From positions 124,001 through 188,000 of the forward strand of contig NZ_BDBS01000002.1 of assembly GCF_001613105.1 (NCBI RefSeq): a DNA stretch of 64,000 nt, read 5' to 3'. A program made the position numbers and the translations under genes. The DNA comes from Nocardia pseudobrasiliensis NBRC 108224 (GTDB lineage: Bacteria > Actinomycetota > Actinomycetes > Mycobacteriales > Mycobacteriaceae). Below are positions 9,320-18,116 of this stretch, piece after piece (within the stretch, counting starts at the first letter, position 1; the number at the start of each line of letters is the position of its first letter). The notes beneath the pieces were generated by a model. It searched no databases. It was not told the origin of the DNA and saw nothing but the letters and a program-made list of their open reading frames with translations.

Positions 9320-11020
9320 CTATCCGGTGGTTTGCGCCAGGATCTCCTCGTAGCGGTACTCGGTCGAAATGGGCGTTCCGGCGGCGTGCAGCCGCTCCTC
9401 GCGGCGGCGCAGCTCGACGCGGCGGATCTTGCCGGAGATGGTCTTGGGCAGCTCGGCGAACTCCACGCGACGCACCCGCAAATAGGGGGCGAGATGGTCG
9501 CGGGCGTATTCGAGGATGGCGCGCGCGGTCTCGGCGTCGGGCTCCCACCCGGCGGCCAGCGCGATATAGGCCTTGGGCACCGCGAGGCGGGTCGCGTCGG
9601 GCTGGGGTACGACCGCGGCCTCCACCACCGCCGGATGTTCGATGAGCACACTCTCGAGTTCGAACGGCGAGACCTTGTAGTCGGAGCACTTGAACACGTC
9701 GTCGGTGCGGCCGATATAGGTGATGTAGCCGTCGGCGTCGCGGTTGGCGACATCGCCGGTGTGATAGTGACCGCCCGCCATAACCGTCGAATTGCGTTCG
9801 GGGTCATGGAGATACCCGGTCATGAGGTTCACCGGATGGGCGCTCAGGTCCAGGCAGATCTCACCCTCGTCGGCGCGCTCGCCGGTGATCGGATCGACCA
9901 GCACCACCGGCACGCCCGGCGCGGGGCGGCCCATGGATCCGGCCTTGACCGGCTGGCCGGGCGTATTGCCGACCTGCAGCGTGGTTTCGGTCTGTCCGAA
10001 GCCGTCGCGAATGGTCAGGCCCCAGGCCCTCTCGACGCGGGCGATCACATCGGGATTGAGCGGCTCACCGGCGCCGAGGATTTCGCGCAGGGCCGCCGGG
10101 CGACGGCCCAGTTCGGCCTGAATCAGCATGCGCCACACCGTCGGCGGCGCGCAGAAGGTGTTGACCCGCGCGCGGTCGAGTTGATGCAGCAGGGCGGCGG
10201 CGTCGAAGCGCGCGTAGTTGTAGACGAAGATCGTGGCCTCGGCGATCCACGGCGCGAAGAAGCAGCTCCACGCGTGTTTGGCCCAGCCGGGCGCACTGAT
10301 GGCCAGATGTACGTCGCCGGGGCGCACGCCGATCCAGTACATGGTGCTCAGATGGCCGAGCGGATAGCTGATCTGGTTGTGCTGCACCAGCTTCGGCCTG
10401 CTGGTGGTGCCGGAGGTGAAATACACCAGCAGCGGATCGTCGACGTCGGTGATCGCCTCGAACGAATGGGCCTCGCTGCGCTCGGCCTCGGCGTAGTTGT
10501 GCCAGCCCGCGACCGGCTCGCCGACCACGATGCGGATGTAGTCGCCCGGCACCGCGACGAACTTGTCGGCGTCGACACTGTTGGCGATGACGAAACTGCC
10601 CGCGCCCCGGTGGATTCGGTCGCTCAGATCGGCCGGGCCGAGGGCCGCGGTGGTGGGCATGACGACCGCGCCCAGTTTGGCGATCGCCAGCATCGACTCC
10701 CACAGCTCGACCTGATTGCCCAGCATGAGCAGGACCCGATCGCCCTTGCTCACCCCGAGTTCGGCCAGCCAGGTGGCCACCCGATCCGAGCGGCGGGCCA
10801 TCTCGTCGAAGCTGACCCGCCGCTCGCTGCCGTCCTCCTCGACGATCCACAGCGCGGTGCGATCGTTGTCACGGGCGATCACGTCGAACCAGTCGGTGGC
10901 CCAGTTGAACCGACCGCTCAGGATCGGCCAGGTGAAATCGCGGACGGCCGATTCGTAATCGACTGCCCGGGACAGCAATTGATCGCGCGCGGTGCGGTAC
11001 AGGTCGGTATTGGAGGTCAT
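9320..11020 (-). CDS. Acyl-CoA synthetase, medium-chain/benzoate-type (ANL superfamily)
   Basis: An ANL adenylating enzyme of ~566 residues that joins a carboxylic acid to CoA via an acyl-AMP. The P-loop-like YFTSGTTSRPKLVQH, the DGFGQTETT substrate/AMP motif, the YHTGDVANRDADGYITYIGR hinge region and the C-terminal lysine motif PKTISGKIRR are all present. The architecture is closest to medium-chain (ACSM) ligases. ATG 11020 has a GGGAGAAGG ribosome-binding site; ATG 11047, which overlaps the stop of the upstream ligase (ATGA), is an alternative. Co-transcribed with the next ligase. The substrate is unknown. Confidence 0.88.
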   Translation of the reverse strand: MTSNTDLYRTARDQLLSRAVDYESAVRDFTWPILSGRFNWATDWFDVIARDNDRTALWIVEEDGSERRVSFDEMARRSDRVATWLAELGVSKGDRVLLMLGNQVELWESMLAIAKLGAVVMPTTAALGPADLSDRIHRGAGSFVIANSVDADKFVAVPGDYIRIVVGEPVAGWHNYAEAERSEAHSFEAITDVDDPLLVYFTSGTTSRPKLVQHNQISYPLGHLSTMYWIGVRPGDVHLAISAPGWAKHAWSCFFAPWIAEATIFVYNYARFDAAALLHQLDRARVNTFCAPPTVWRMLIQAELGRRPAALREILGAGEPLNPDVIARVERAWGLTIRDGFGQTETTLQVGNTPGQPVKAGSMGRPAPGVPVVLVDPITGERADEGEICLDLSAHPVNLMTGYLHDPERNSTVMAGGHYHTGDVANRDADGYITYIGRTDDVFKCSDYKVSPFELESVLIEHPAVVEAAVVPQPDATRLAVPKAYIALAAGWEPDAETARAILEYARDHLAPYLRVRRVEFAELPKTISGKIRRVELRRREERLHAAGTPISTEYRYEEILAQTTG

Positions 11021-11043
11021 GGCGGCCTTCTCCCTCTTCCTCG

Positions 11044-12687
11044 TCATTGCGGACCGAACAGCCGCGCGGACACCTCACGCATCTCGACCTTGCGGATCTT
11101 GCCGGTGACCGTCATCGGGAACTCGTCCACGACGTGCACGTAGCGGGGAATCTTGAAGTGCGCGAGCCTGCCGGTGCAGAATTCGCGCAGGGCGTCGGTG
11201 GTCAGGACGCCCGCGCCCTCGCGCAATTGCACCCAGGCCACCAGCTCCTCGCCGTACTTGGGATCGGGTACGCCGACCACCTGGGCGTCGAGGATGTCGG
11301 GATGGGTGTAGAGGAATTCCTCGATTTCGCGCGGATAGATGTTCTCGCCGCCGCGGATCACCATGTCCTTGATCCGCCCGGTGATGGCGATATACCCCTC
11401 GTCGTCCATGACGGCCAGATCGCCGGTGTGCATCCAGCGCGCGGAATCGATGGCCTCGGCGGTCTTTTCGGATTCGTTCCAGTAGCCGAGCATGACCGAG
11501 TAACCGCGGGTGCAGAATTCGCCCGGCTCGCCGCGCGGCACGGTGAGACCCGTTGCCGGATCGACGATCTTGACCTCGAGATGCGGTCCGACCCGGCCGA
11601 CGGTGGCGGTGCGCTGGGTCAGCGAATCGTCGCGACGGGTCTGGGTGGAGACCGGCGAGGTCTCGGTCATGCCGTAGCAGATGCAGACCTCGGACATGCC
11701 CATCCGCTCGATCACCTGCTTCATCACCTCGACCGGACAGGGCGAGCCCGCCATGATGCCGGTGCGCAGCGAGGACAGGTCGTAGTTCTCGAAATCGGGT
11801 TGGGCCAGTTCGGCGATGAACATGGTCGGCACCCCGTACAGCGAGGTACACCGTTCGGCGGCAACGGATTCCAGTGTCAGCTTCGGATCGAAGGCCGGTG
11901 CGGGGATCACCATGGCCGCGCCGTGCGTGGTGGCGGCCAGATTGCCCATCACCATGCCGAAGCAGTGGTAGAACGGGACCGGCAGGCAGATTCGGTCGGC
12001 CTCGGTGTAGCCGCACAGCTCGCCGACGAAGTAGCCGTTGTTCAGAATGTTGTGATGCGACAGCGTGGCGCCCTTGGGGAAACCCGTGGTGCCCGAGGTG
12101 TATTGGATATTGATCGGATCATCGGCCGACAGCCGCGCCTGTGCCGCAACCAGTTTCGCCGGATCCTCCGCGCGCCCGGTATCGACCAGCTCGGTCCAGT
12201 CGGCGCCGTCGAGCAGCACCACCCGATCCAGGCCGGGACACTGCGGGCGCACCTCGTCGATCATGGCCGCGTAGTCGGAGGATTTGAATTCCCGCGCCGC
12301 GACCAGCAGTCGAACCCCGGCCTGCTCCAGCACGTATCGAAGTTCATGGGAACGATAGGCCGGATTGATGTTGACCAGGATCGCGCCGATCTTCGCGGTG
12401 GCGTACTGCACCAGCGTCCACTCGGCGCGATTGGGCGACCAGATGCCGACCCGATCGCCCTTACCGATGCCCGCGGCCAGCAGTCCGAGCGCCACGGCGG
12501 CCACCTCGGCGGCGAATTCCCGATAGCTCCACCGCGCGCCGGTGACCCGATCGATCAGCGCGTCGCGGTCGCCGTGCGCGGCGACCGTGCGGTCGAGGTT
12601 CGCGCCGATCGTGTCGCCGAGCAGCGGTGCGTCCCATACTCCATGCGTATAACTGACCGGACGAGACCGGTCCGAAACCGAATCCAC
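11044..12687 (-). CDS. Fatty acyl-CoA synthetase (FadD-like)
   Basis: A ~547-residue ANL ligase. Motifs are [20 protein letters not shown] (A3), [10 protein letters not shown] (A5), [20 protein letters not shown] (A7-A8) and [15 protein letters not shown] (A10 lysine). It resembles FadD enzymes that activate medium- or long-chain fatty acids. The start is uncertain: GTG 12687 is used because the family begins near [15 protein letters not shown], while GTGs at 12720/12723 are also open. It heads a two-ligase operon divergent from the GAF-LuxR regulator at 12744. Confidence 0.88.
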   Translation of the reverse strand: MDSVSDRSRPVSYTHGVWDAPLLGDTIGANLDRTVAAHGDRDALIDRVTGARWSYREFAAEVAAVALGLLAAGIGKGDRVGIWSPNRAEWTLVQYATAKIGAILVNINPAYRSHELRYVLEQAGVRLLVAAREFKSSDYAAMIDEVRPQCPGLDRVVLLDGADWTELVDTGRAEDPAKLVAAQARLSADDPINIQYTSGTTGFPKGATLSHHNILNNGYFVGELCGYTEADRICLPVPFYHCFGMVMGNLAATTHGAAMVIPAPAFDPKLTLESVAAERCTSLYGVPTMFIAELAQPDFENYDLSSLRTGIMAGSPCPVEVMKQVIERMGMSEVCICYGMTETSPVSTQTRRDDSLTQRTATVGRVGPHLEVKIVDPATGLTVPRGEPGEFCTRGYSVMLGYWNESEKTAEAIDSARWMHTGDLAVMDDEGYIAITGRIKDMVIRGGENIYPREIEEFLYTHPDILDAQVVGVPDPKYGEELVAWVQLREGAGVLTTDALREFCTGRLAHFKIPRYVHVVDEFPMTVTGKIRKVEMREVSARLFGPQ

Positions 12688-12743
12688 GCATATAGGATCC
12701 AGATCACATTCTCCGTTCACCACCCCCGGAAAGAGGTATCGAG

Positions 12744-13601
12744 ATGAGTGGCGCCGATCTCTTGCGCCCGCGCGACGCCGATGCGCTGCGTGCCGAACTG
12801 CGGCGGGTGGCAAACGTTTCCAGGATGCCGGTGGTGTTCGGCGGTCCGGTAGACAAGGGAACGCTGACGCTGAGCGAATTCTTCGGCACGCGGACCAATG
12901 CCATGCGCGGGCTGGCCGTGACGCCCGCCACCGGCGTCGGCGGGGCCGCGGTCGCGACCAGGCGTCCGACCTCGGTCTCGGACTACAAACTCGCCTCCAC
13001 GATCACCCATCACTACGACGCCCCGGTGCTCACCGAGGGTTTACGCGCGATCGTGGGCGTACCCGTCGTGGTGGGCGGGCAGTCGCGCGCGGTGCTGTAT
13101 GTCGCCAGCCGCGATGTCGGCCCGATCGGCGATCGCGCGGCGGAATTGGTGGTGCAGGCCGGTCGCCGGTTGGCGATCGAGCTGGCCGTGCGCGACGAGG
13201 TGGACCGCCGGTTGCGGCTGCGCGAGTCGGCGCAGCCGGCACCGCAGCAGCCGGATCCCATTGCCGCGCAGCAGCTTCGAGACATTCACGCCGAGGTGCG
13301 CGGTATCGCGCAGCAGGCGACCGACGTCGAGACGCGCAATCGGCTTCGAGATCTGTCCGACCGACTGGCGCGGCTGATGGCCGGGCCCGAAATCCCCGGC
13401 GAGACACCGGCATTGACGCCGCGCGAGCTGGACGTCCTCGCTCATGTCGCGCTCGGCTGCACCAATGCCGAAATCGCGCAACGTCTTTCGCTGCGCCTGG
13501 AGACCGCCAAGAGCTATTTGCGCAGCGCGATGACCAAGCTCGGCGCCCACACCCGCCATGAGGCGGTCGTGCGGGCGCGGCGAGCCGGGTTGCTGCCCTA
13601 G
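12744..13601 (+). CDS. GAF-LuxR transcriptional regulator (RamA-like)
   Basis: A 285-residue regulator. Residues ~75-150 resemble a GAF sensor ([20 protein letters not shown]). The C-terminal LuxR HTH runs from [20 protein letters not shown] to [21 protein letters not shown]. The layout is like corynebacterial RamA, an acetate and carbon metabolism regulator. It is divergent from two acyl-CoA ligases with a short shared control region, so it probably regulates them. GAAAGAGG precedes ATG 12744. Confidence 0.85.
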   Translation: MSGADLLRPRDADALRAELRRVANVSRMPVVFGGPVDKGTLTLSEFFGTRTNAMRGLAVTPATGVGGAAVATRRPTSVSDYKLASTITHHYDAPVLTEGLRAIVGVPVVVGGQSRAVLYVASRDVGPIGDRAAELVVQAGRRLAIELAVRDEVDRRLRLRESAQPAPQQPDPIAAQQLRDIHAEVRGIAQQATDVETRNRLRDLSDRLARLMAGPEIPGETPALTPRELDVLAHVALGCTNAEIAQRLSLRLETAKSYLRSAMTKLGAHTRHEAVVRARRAGLLP

Positions 13602-13608
13602 GGCCGTC

Positions 13609-13716
13609 CCCGTCCCCGAATGGGCCGGGATGAAACCCGTCCCCAACTGGGCCGGAATGAAACCCGTCCCCAAATGGGCCGGAATGAAACCCGTCCCCAA
13701 ATGGGCCGGAATGACG
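13609..13716. repeat. 27-bp tandem repeat, four copies
   Basis: Four contiguous 27-bp units start at 13609, 13636, 13663 and 13690. Each follows CCCGTCCCC...TGGGCCGG...ATGAAA. Copies 1 and 2 differ at one to three bases, and copies 3 and 4 match until the last bases. There are no spacers. The array fills the gap between convergent genes (LuxR stop 13601, YceI stop 13720), which fits a minisatellite. Confidence 0.95.
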
Positions 13717-13719
13717 AAG

Positions 13720-14256
13720 TTATTTCGGCTCGATCAGCTGGATGTCGAGCTCGATGGCGATCTTGTCGCTCAGGGCGGCCGACGGGATGCCCACGCCCAC
13801 GCCGAAATCGGTGCGCTTGAGGGTGCCGGTGGCGGTGAAGCCGATGTGGCGATCGCCGGTGGCCGGGAACTCCTGAATGCCACCCCACTCCACATCGAGG
13901 GTGACCGGGTGGGTCTGATCGCCGATCACGACCTCGCCGGTGACCTTGAAGTCCTCGGCGACGCGTACCGGCTCGGTGGCGGTGAAGGTCAGCGTGGGGC
14001 GCTGCTCGACGTGCAGCAGGTCGGCGCTGCGCACATGGGCGTCGCGGTCGGCATTGCCGGTGTCGAAGGAATCCAGATGAACCGTCGCCGAGACCTGCGC
14101 GCTGCCGGACTCGTCGACGACGAAGCTGGTCTCGAACCGGTTGAACCGCCCGCGGACCTTGGAAATGCCCAGATGCCGCACGGTGAAGTTGACCGCGGAG
14201 TGGGCGGGGTCCAGCGGCCAGGAGCCGGCCTTGAGCGTCTGTTCGGATGTCGTCAT
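13720..14256 (-). CDS. YceI-family lipocalin-fold protein
   Basis: A 178-residue YceI domain protein. YceI forms a beta-barrel that binds isoprenoid or polyprenyl-type lipids. The family hallmarks are AGSWPLDPAHSAVNFTVRHLG at the N-terminus, FNRFETSFVVDE, and the repeated FTATGTLKRTDFGVG strand near the end. No signal peptide is seen, so it is probably cytosolic. ATG 14256 has AAAGGTGGAG upstream. It diverges from the XRE regulator at 14357, with a perfect inverted repeat between them. Confidence 0.92.
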   Translation of the reverse strand: MTTSEQTLKAGSWPLDPAHSAVNFTVRHLGISKVRGRFNRFETSFVVDESGSAQVSATVHLDSFDTGNADRDAHVRSADLLHVEQRPTLTFTATEPVRVAEDFKVTGEVVIGDQTHPVTLDVEWGGIQEFPATGDRHIGFTATGTLKRTDFGVGVGIPSAALSDKIAIELDIQLIEPK

Positions 14257-14269
14257 GTCTCCACCTTTG

Positions 14270-14283
14270 CGGACCGTGGTCCG
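14270..14283. promoter_or_regulatory. Inverted repeat CGGACC-GT-GGTCCG, operator candidate
   Basis: A perfect 6-2-6 inverted repeat lies 14 bases upstream of the YceI start, in the intergenic region shared with the divergent XRE regulator. The position suits an operator, probably for that regulator. No experimental support is available. Confidence 0.5.
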
Positions 14284-14356
14284 GATAGCCACACCGCCGT
14301 TATCCTGGCACTGGCAGGGCGCGGATAACAGACCGGGGATAGGACAGGATGGACTT

Positions 14357-15175
14357 GTGGCACGATCCGAATTCGCCGAATTCCTCATCGCTCGTCGCGC
14401 CCAGTTGCAGCCCGAAGAGGTAGGGCTACCTGCGGGACGACGGCGTCGCACACCCGGTCTGCGCCGGGAGGAGGTGGCCGCGCTCGCCGGGGTGAGCGTG
14501 GACTATCTGGCCCGGCTCGAACAGGGCCGCGATACCAATCCCTCGACCGCGGTCCTGGGAGCGCTGGCCGACGCGCTGCGACTCAACGAGGTCGAGCGGC
14601 ATCATTTCGCCAAGCTGGCCCTCGGTAACGAACACGCGGGCGGCTGCCCGTCCTCCGGACAGGCGCTCGAGCAGGTGCCCGAGACGCTGCAGGCAGTACT
14701 CGACGCCCTGCATCCCACCCCGGCGTTCGTGGTCGGCCGCTGGCTCAATGTCCTGGCCTGGAACGCGGCCTGGCGCGATTTCGTGGAACCGGTGGGCCTG
14801 TTCGACGCCGAGGCCGATGGCAACCTGGCCCGCTATTTCTTCGCGCATCCGGACGCGCGGCACTGGAGCGATTGGGAGGCGGCCGCGGATATGGTCACCT
14901 CGCGGCTGCGCATGGCCCGCTCGCTGTGGACCGACGACGCCGGTCTGGACTCGACCATCGCTGCGCTGCAAGATTATCCGGAATTCGCCCGCCGCTGGCA
15001 GGAGCATCGGATGGGTGAGTTTCGGTCGGGCACACTGTGGTTGGATCATCCGCTGCGCGGCCGTGTCGAGGTGGAGTTCGAAACGCTCGACCCGGCAGCC
15101 GATCAGAGCGTGCAGGTGTGGTTCGTGAACCGACGCGAAAGTCGTACGCCGAGTCTGCGGTTGGTCAACGAGTAG
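14357..15175 (+). CDS. XRE-family regulator with MmyB-like ligand domain
   Basis: A 272-residue protein. The N-terminal HTH (residues ~5-75) contains RRRTPGLRREEVAALAGVSVDYLARLEQGRD, typical of the actinobacterial XRE/MmyB group. The C-terminal PAS-like ligand domain contains GRWLNVLAWNAAWRDF and the ending VWFVNRRESRTPSLRLV. Such ligand domains can bind fatty acids. GTG 14357 is the first start aligning with the family N-terminus. It is divergent from YceI and probably controls it. Confidence 0.88.
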   Translation: MARSEFAEFLIARRAQLQPEEVGLPAGRRRRTPGLRREEVAALAGVSVDYLARLEQGRDTNPSTAVLGALADALRLNEVERHHFAKLALGNEHAGGCPSSGQALEQVPETLQAVLDALHPTPAFVVGRWLNVLAWNAAWRDFVEPVGLFDAEADGNLARYFFAHPDARHWSDWEAAADMVTSRLRMARSLWTDDAGLDSTIAALQDYPEFARRWQEHRMGEFRSGTLWLDHPLRGRVEVEFETLDPAADQSVQVWFVNRRESRTPSLRLVNE

Positions 15176-15229
15176 GCACACGGTAGTGTCATAACGGCAA
15201 ACTTCCGGCATTCAACGGAGGGACCGTAT

Positions 15230-16609
15230 ATGAGCACCGTTATCGACGACGCCCCGTTCACGTCCTTCCACAAGTGGCTCGCCGTGGCCTGTTCCGGCGG
15301 GCCGCTGCTGGACGGTTACATCCTCAGCATCGTCGGCACCGCGCTCATCGGGATGACCAGCGAGCTGGATCTGAGCACCTCCGACACCCAGCTCATCGGG
15401 GCCGCGGCGCTGATCGGAATGTTCGTGGGCGGCGCGCTGTTCGGCGTGCTCACCGATCGCATCGGCCGCGAGGTGATGTACACCGCGGATCTGGTGGTGA
15501 TGGCGGTCTGCTCGGTGCTGTCGTTCTGGGTGGAGGCAACCTGGCTGATCGTGGTGCTGCGCGTGGTGCTCGGCATGGCGGTGGCGGCCGACTATCCGAT
15601 CGCCACCTCGCTGCTGGCCGAATGGCTGCCGGTCAAACAGCGCGGCCGACTGCTCGGCTTCCAGATCGTGGCGTGGTACGCCGGATCGGTGCTCGCGTAT
15701 GTGGTCGGCTATCTCGCGCTGACCTTCGGTGGCCCGGGCAGTTGGCGCTGGCAGCTGGCCAGTGCGTCGGTGCTGTGCGTGTTCTTCCTGATCGTGCGGC
15801 AGAAGACCGCGCCGGAGTCACCGCGCTGGCTGGCCCAGCACGGGCACGCGGACAAGGGCGCTCGGATGATCGAGAAATATCTCGAGGTCCGTATCGATCC
15901 GAAGGAGTTGATCGAGGACAGCGCGCGGGAGGCCGAACACGGATCGATCCGCGAGCTGTTCGGGCCGGTCTATCGCAAGCGGATCCTGTTCTGCAGCGGC
16001 TTTTTCCTGTGTCAGGTCGCGGTGTTGTTCGCGATGCTGACCTTCGGCCCGCAGATTTTGTCGGCCTTCGGCATGCCCTCGGGCACCTGGATGGACACCC
16101 TCGGCACGGCGCTGATCAGCCTGGTCTTCCTGATCGGCTGCCTGCCCGCCATGCGGCTGATCGACACCATCGGCCGCCGCCCGACCATCATCTGGTGCTT
16201 CGGGCTGATGGTGCTGCCGACGCTGTTTTTGGGTCTGTGGCCGACCGCACCGGCCGTGCTGGCCTTCGGCATGCTGTGCCTGTACGCGTTCTTCTGCGGC
16301 GGGCCGAACGTACTGGACTGGACCTATCCGAACGAGTTGTTCCCCACCCACATTCGGGCCACCGCGGTCGGATTCGCGACCTCGGCCAGCCGGATCGGCG
16401 CGGCACTGGGTACCTATCTGCTGCCGTGGTCGCTCGAACACCAGGGGCTGGGGCGGACCATGCTCTACGCCGCGGCGCTGACGGCGATCGGCTTCGGCGT
16501 CTGCGTGTGGGGTGCGCCGGAAACCAAGGGCGTCGATCTCGCCGCGGCCGGTGCGGCTCGCGATCCGCAGGTGCAGCGAACCGCGAGCCAACCTCCGGTT
16601 ACTTCTTGA
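15230..16609 (+). CDS. MFS transporter, sugar-porter type
   Basis: A 459-residue major facilitator with 12 predicted helices. The loop 2-3 motif is GVLTDRIGREVMY, with a PESPRWL motif after TM6 as in the sugar porter family and a second RLIDTIGRRPT loop. The N-terminal GPLLDGYILSIVGTAL segment resembles helix 1 of sugar or aromatic-acid porters. The substrate is unknown. CGGAGGGA precedes ATG 15230. Its 3' end overlaps the convergent csbD-like gene by 11 bp. Confidence 0.88.
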   Translation: MSTVIDDAPFTSFHKWLAVACSGGPLLDGYILSIVGTALIGMTSELDLSTSDTQLIGAAALIGMFVGGALFGVLTDRIGREVMYTADLVVMAVCSVLSFWVEATWLIVVLRVVLGMAVAADYPIATSLLAEWLPVKQRGRLLGFQIVAWYAGSVLAYVVGYLALTFGGPGSWRWQLASASVLCVFFLIVRQKTAPESPRWLAQHGHADKGARMIEKYLEVRIDPKELIEDSAREAEHGSIRELFGPVYRKRILFCSGFFLCQVAVLFAMLTFGPQILSAFGMPSGTWMDTLGTALISLVFLIGCLPAMRLIDTIGRRPTIIWCFGLMVLPTLFLGLWPTAPAVLAFGMLCLYAFFCGGPNVLDWTYPNELFPTHIRATAVGFATSASRIGAALGTYLLPWSLEHQGLGRTMLYAAALTAIGFGVCVWGAPETKGVDLAAAGAARDPQVQRTASQPPVTS

Positions 16610-16805
16610 AGACGCCCTTCACCTTATCGGCGACATCGCGGGCGGTGTCCTTGAACTCCTCGGCGGCCTTCTTCACGCTCGCCTCCAGCTGATCGGCCTT
16701 ACCCTCGCCGCGCAGCTGCTCGTCGCCGGTCAGCGACCCGGCGGCCTCTTTGGCCTTGCCACCCAAATCCTCGGCGGCGTTATTGATCTTGTCGCTCGCA
16801 GACAT
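16599..16805 (-). CDS. CsbD-family stress protein
   Basis: A 68-residue hydrophilic protein with the CsbD pattern (DKINNAAEDLGGKAKEAAG...TGDEQLRGEGKADQ). CsbD proteins are general stress proteins of unknown biochemical role. ATG 16805 has an ACGGAGGTT ribosome-binding site, almost identical to that of the Gln-rich gene at 21734. It is divergent from the ECF sigma gene and shares the 19-bp motif at 16886, suggesting control by that sigma factor. Confidence 0.92.
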   Translation of the reverse strand: MSASDKINNAAEDLGGKAKEAAGSLTGDEQLRGEGKADQLEASVKKAAEEFKDTARDVADKVKGVFKK

Positions 16806-16830
16806 CGCAACCTCCGTATTCATTCGATTC

Positions 16831-16847
16831 GCGCACCGTCGGTGCGC
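16831..16847. promoter_or_regulatory. Inverted repeat GCGCACC-GTC-GGTGCGC in csbD leader
   Basis: A perfect 7-3-7 inverted repeat lies 26-42 bases before the csbD-like start codon. It could be an operator or an mRNA hairpin in the leader. No homologous site was seen elsewhere in the window. Confidence 0.4.
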
Positions 16848-16885
16848 CTGTTGAAATGACATGACGACACTCGCGAACGTCACGC

Positions 16886-16904
16886 AGCAACCATTGAGAC
16901 AACG
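16886..16904. promoter_or_regulatory. Shared stress-promoter motif, copy 1
   Basis: AGCAACCATTGAGACAACG on the plus strand lies between the divergent CsbD and ECF sigma genes. A 17/19 match occurs upstream of the Gln-rich gene at 21758-21776 in the same orientation relative to the minus-strand genes. I interpret it as a promoter or regulator site of a common stress regulon, possibly recognised by the adjacent ECF sigma factor. Confidence 0.5.
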
Positions 16905-16977
16905 ATCACGGATAATTCTGCATGACGATTCCCTCTCCCCGGTGTCGATCGGGATGAGCAGTGGAGGAGGTGCCCGA

Positions 16978-17541
16978 GTGTCCACGACGACGGCACCCGA
17001 GGCAGCGCTGGACGACGCGACCCTGGCCGGTCGCGCACGAGACGGCGATGTCCGGGCGTACGAGCAGCTCGTGCTGCGCTATCAGGGCCCGATGTTCCGG
17101 CTGGCGGCGAAGATGCTGGCCGATCGGGCCGAGGCCGAGGACGTCACCCAGGAGGTGTTCCTGACCGCGTGGCGACGCATCGCCCAGCTCCAGGACGACG
17201 CGGCGTTCGCGGGATGGCTCTACCGGATGACGACTAATCGCTGCCTCAATGTGCTCAGGTCACGCAAGGTCCCCGCCGATGTGGACCCGGATTCGGTCGC
17301 AGAGCCGCGAACCGAGTCCCGGCCGGAACACGCGGTACAGATCAGCGGTCAGATGCGGGCCCTCACCGAGGCGTTGCAACTGCTGACCCCACAACAGCGA
17401 GCCTGCTGGCTGCTGCGTGAGGTGCACGAGCGCTCCTATGAGGAGATCGCCGAGATCGTGGGCGCCAACACCACGGCCGTGCGCGGCCGGATCGCGCGCG
17501 CCCGGGCGCAATTGGCGGAGGTGATGCGGCCATGGCGGTGA
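16978..17541 (+). CDS. ECF RNA polymerase sigma factor
   Basis: A 187-residue sigma-70 family factor. Region 2 includes YEQLVLRYQGPMFRLAAKML and the conserved DVTQEVFLTAWRR. Region 4 includes LTPQQRACWLLREVHERSYEEIAEI and the recognition helix TTAVRGRIARARAQL. GTG 16978 is preceded by GGAGGAGG at ideal spacing, which decides against an ATG at 16861. The next gene begins 10 bp before its stop and encodes a zinc anti-sigma domain, the standard partner arrangement. Confidence 0.93.
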   Translation: MSTTTAPEAALDDATLAGRARDGDVRAYEQLVLRYQGPMFRLAAKMLADRAEAEDVTQEVFLTAWRRIAQLQDDAAFAGWLYRMTTNRCLNVLRSRKVPADVDPDSVAEPRTESRPEHAVQISGQMRALTEALQLLTPQQRACWLLREVHERSYEEIAEIVGANTTAVRGRIARARAQLAEVMRPWR

Positions 17542-18116
17542 CCAATACGACCGACAGCGACTATCTGCTGCCGTGCGGACGCGGTCTGGAACAGGTCTGG
17601 GAACGACTGGACGCGATCGAGTCGGGACTGGGCGACGAGCATGAGACCAGTTGTCCGCACTGCGCGGCCGCGCGGGAGAGTCTGCTGACCCTGCGCACGG
17701 CCACCCGCGAACTGGTCGACGAACCCGATCCGCCGCCGCCGGATCTGTTCGGCCGCATCATGTCCGCGGTTCGCACCGAGGTGCGCCGCGGCCGCACACT
17801 GCCGCTGAACACCCCGCATCCGGGCGCGCTCGAGGTGAGCGAACAGGCCATCGCGGTGGTGTTGCGCTATGCCGCCGACACGGTCGACGGCGTGCGGGCG
17901 CGCGGCTGTCAGGTGCACAGCAGCGGGCCGGGTCCCGACGGTGCGCAGGTGATCGAGGTGAGTATGACGATCGCGGTGCGGCTGGGCGAACGCGGCGTGG
18001 CCGAACTGGTCCCGCTCGTGCGGCAGCGGGTGCGCGCGGCCGCCTCGGCCCGCATCGGACTCGTCCTCGAGCGCGTGGACATCACCGTGGTCGACATCTA
18101 TCAGGAGGATCGGTGA
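17532..18116 (+). CDS. Zinc anti-sigma domain fused to an Asp23-type domain
   Basis: A 194-residue protein. The N-terminus (LPCGRGLEQVWERLD...HETSCPHC) holds Cys15, His37, Cys41 and Cys44, i.e. the HxxxCxxC zinc anti-sigma (ZAS) signature. Residues ~95-194 have the pattern of the Asp23/Gls24 domain (ALEVSEQAIAVVLRYAADTVDGV...ITVVDIYQED). There is no membrane segment. It overlaps the ECF sigma gene by 10 bp and is probably its regulator. Linking an anti-sigma domain to an Asp23 module suggests envelope or Asp23-network sensing; that part is inference. Confidence 0.8.
   Translation: MAVTNTTDSDYLLPCGRGLEQVWERLDAIESGLGDEHETSCPHCAAARESLLTLRTATRELVDEPDPPPPDLFGRIMSAVRTEVRRGRTLPLNTPHPGALEVSEQAIAVVLRYAADTVDGVRARGCQVHSSGPGPDGAQVIEVSMTIAVRLGERGVAELVPLVRQRVRAAASARIGLVLERVDITVVDIYQEDR

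Noticed and set aside
9059..11143. A 694-codon open frame on the plus strand
   Set aside because: It is antisense to an acyl-CoA ligase with all family motifs. Long antisense frames are expected in GC-rich DNA, and its translation shows no family pattern.
11047..12747. A 566-codon open frame on the plus strand
   Set aside because: Shadow of the FadD-like ligase on the other strand; low-complexity Gly/Asp/His-rich translation.
13609..13716. Four 27-bp repeats considered as a CRISPR array
   Set aside because: The units are contiguous with no spacers, and no cas gene is in the window.
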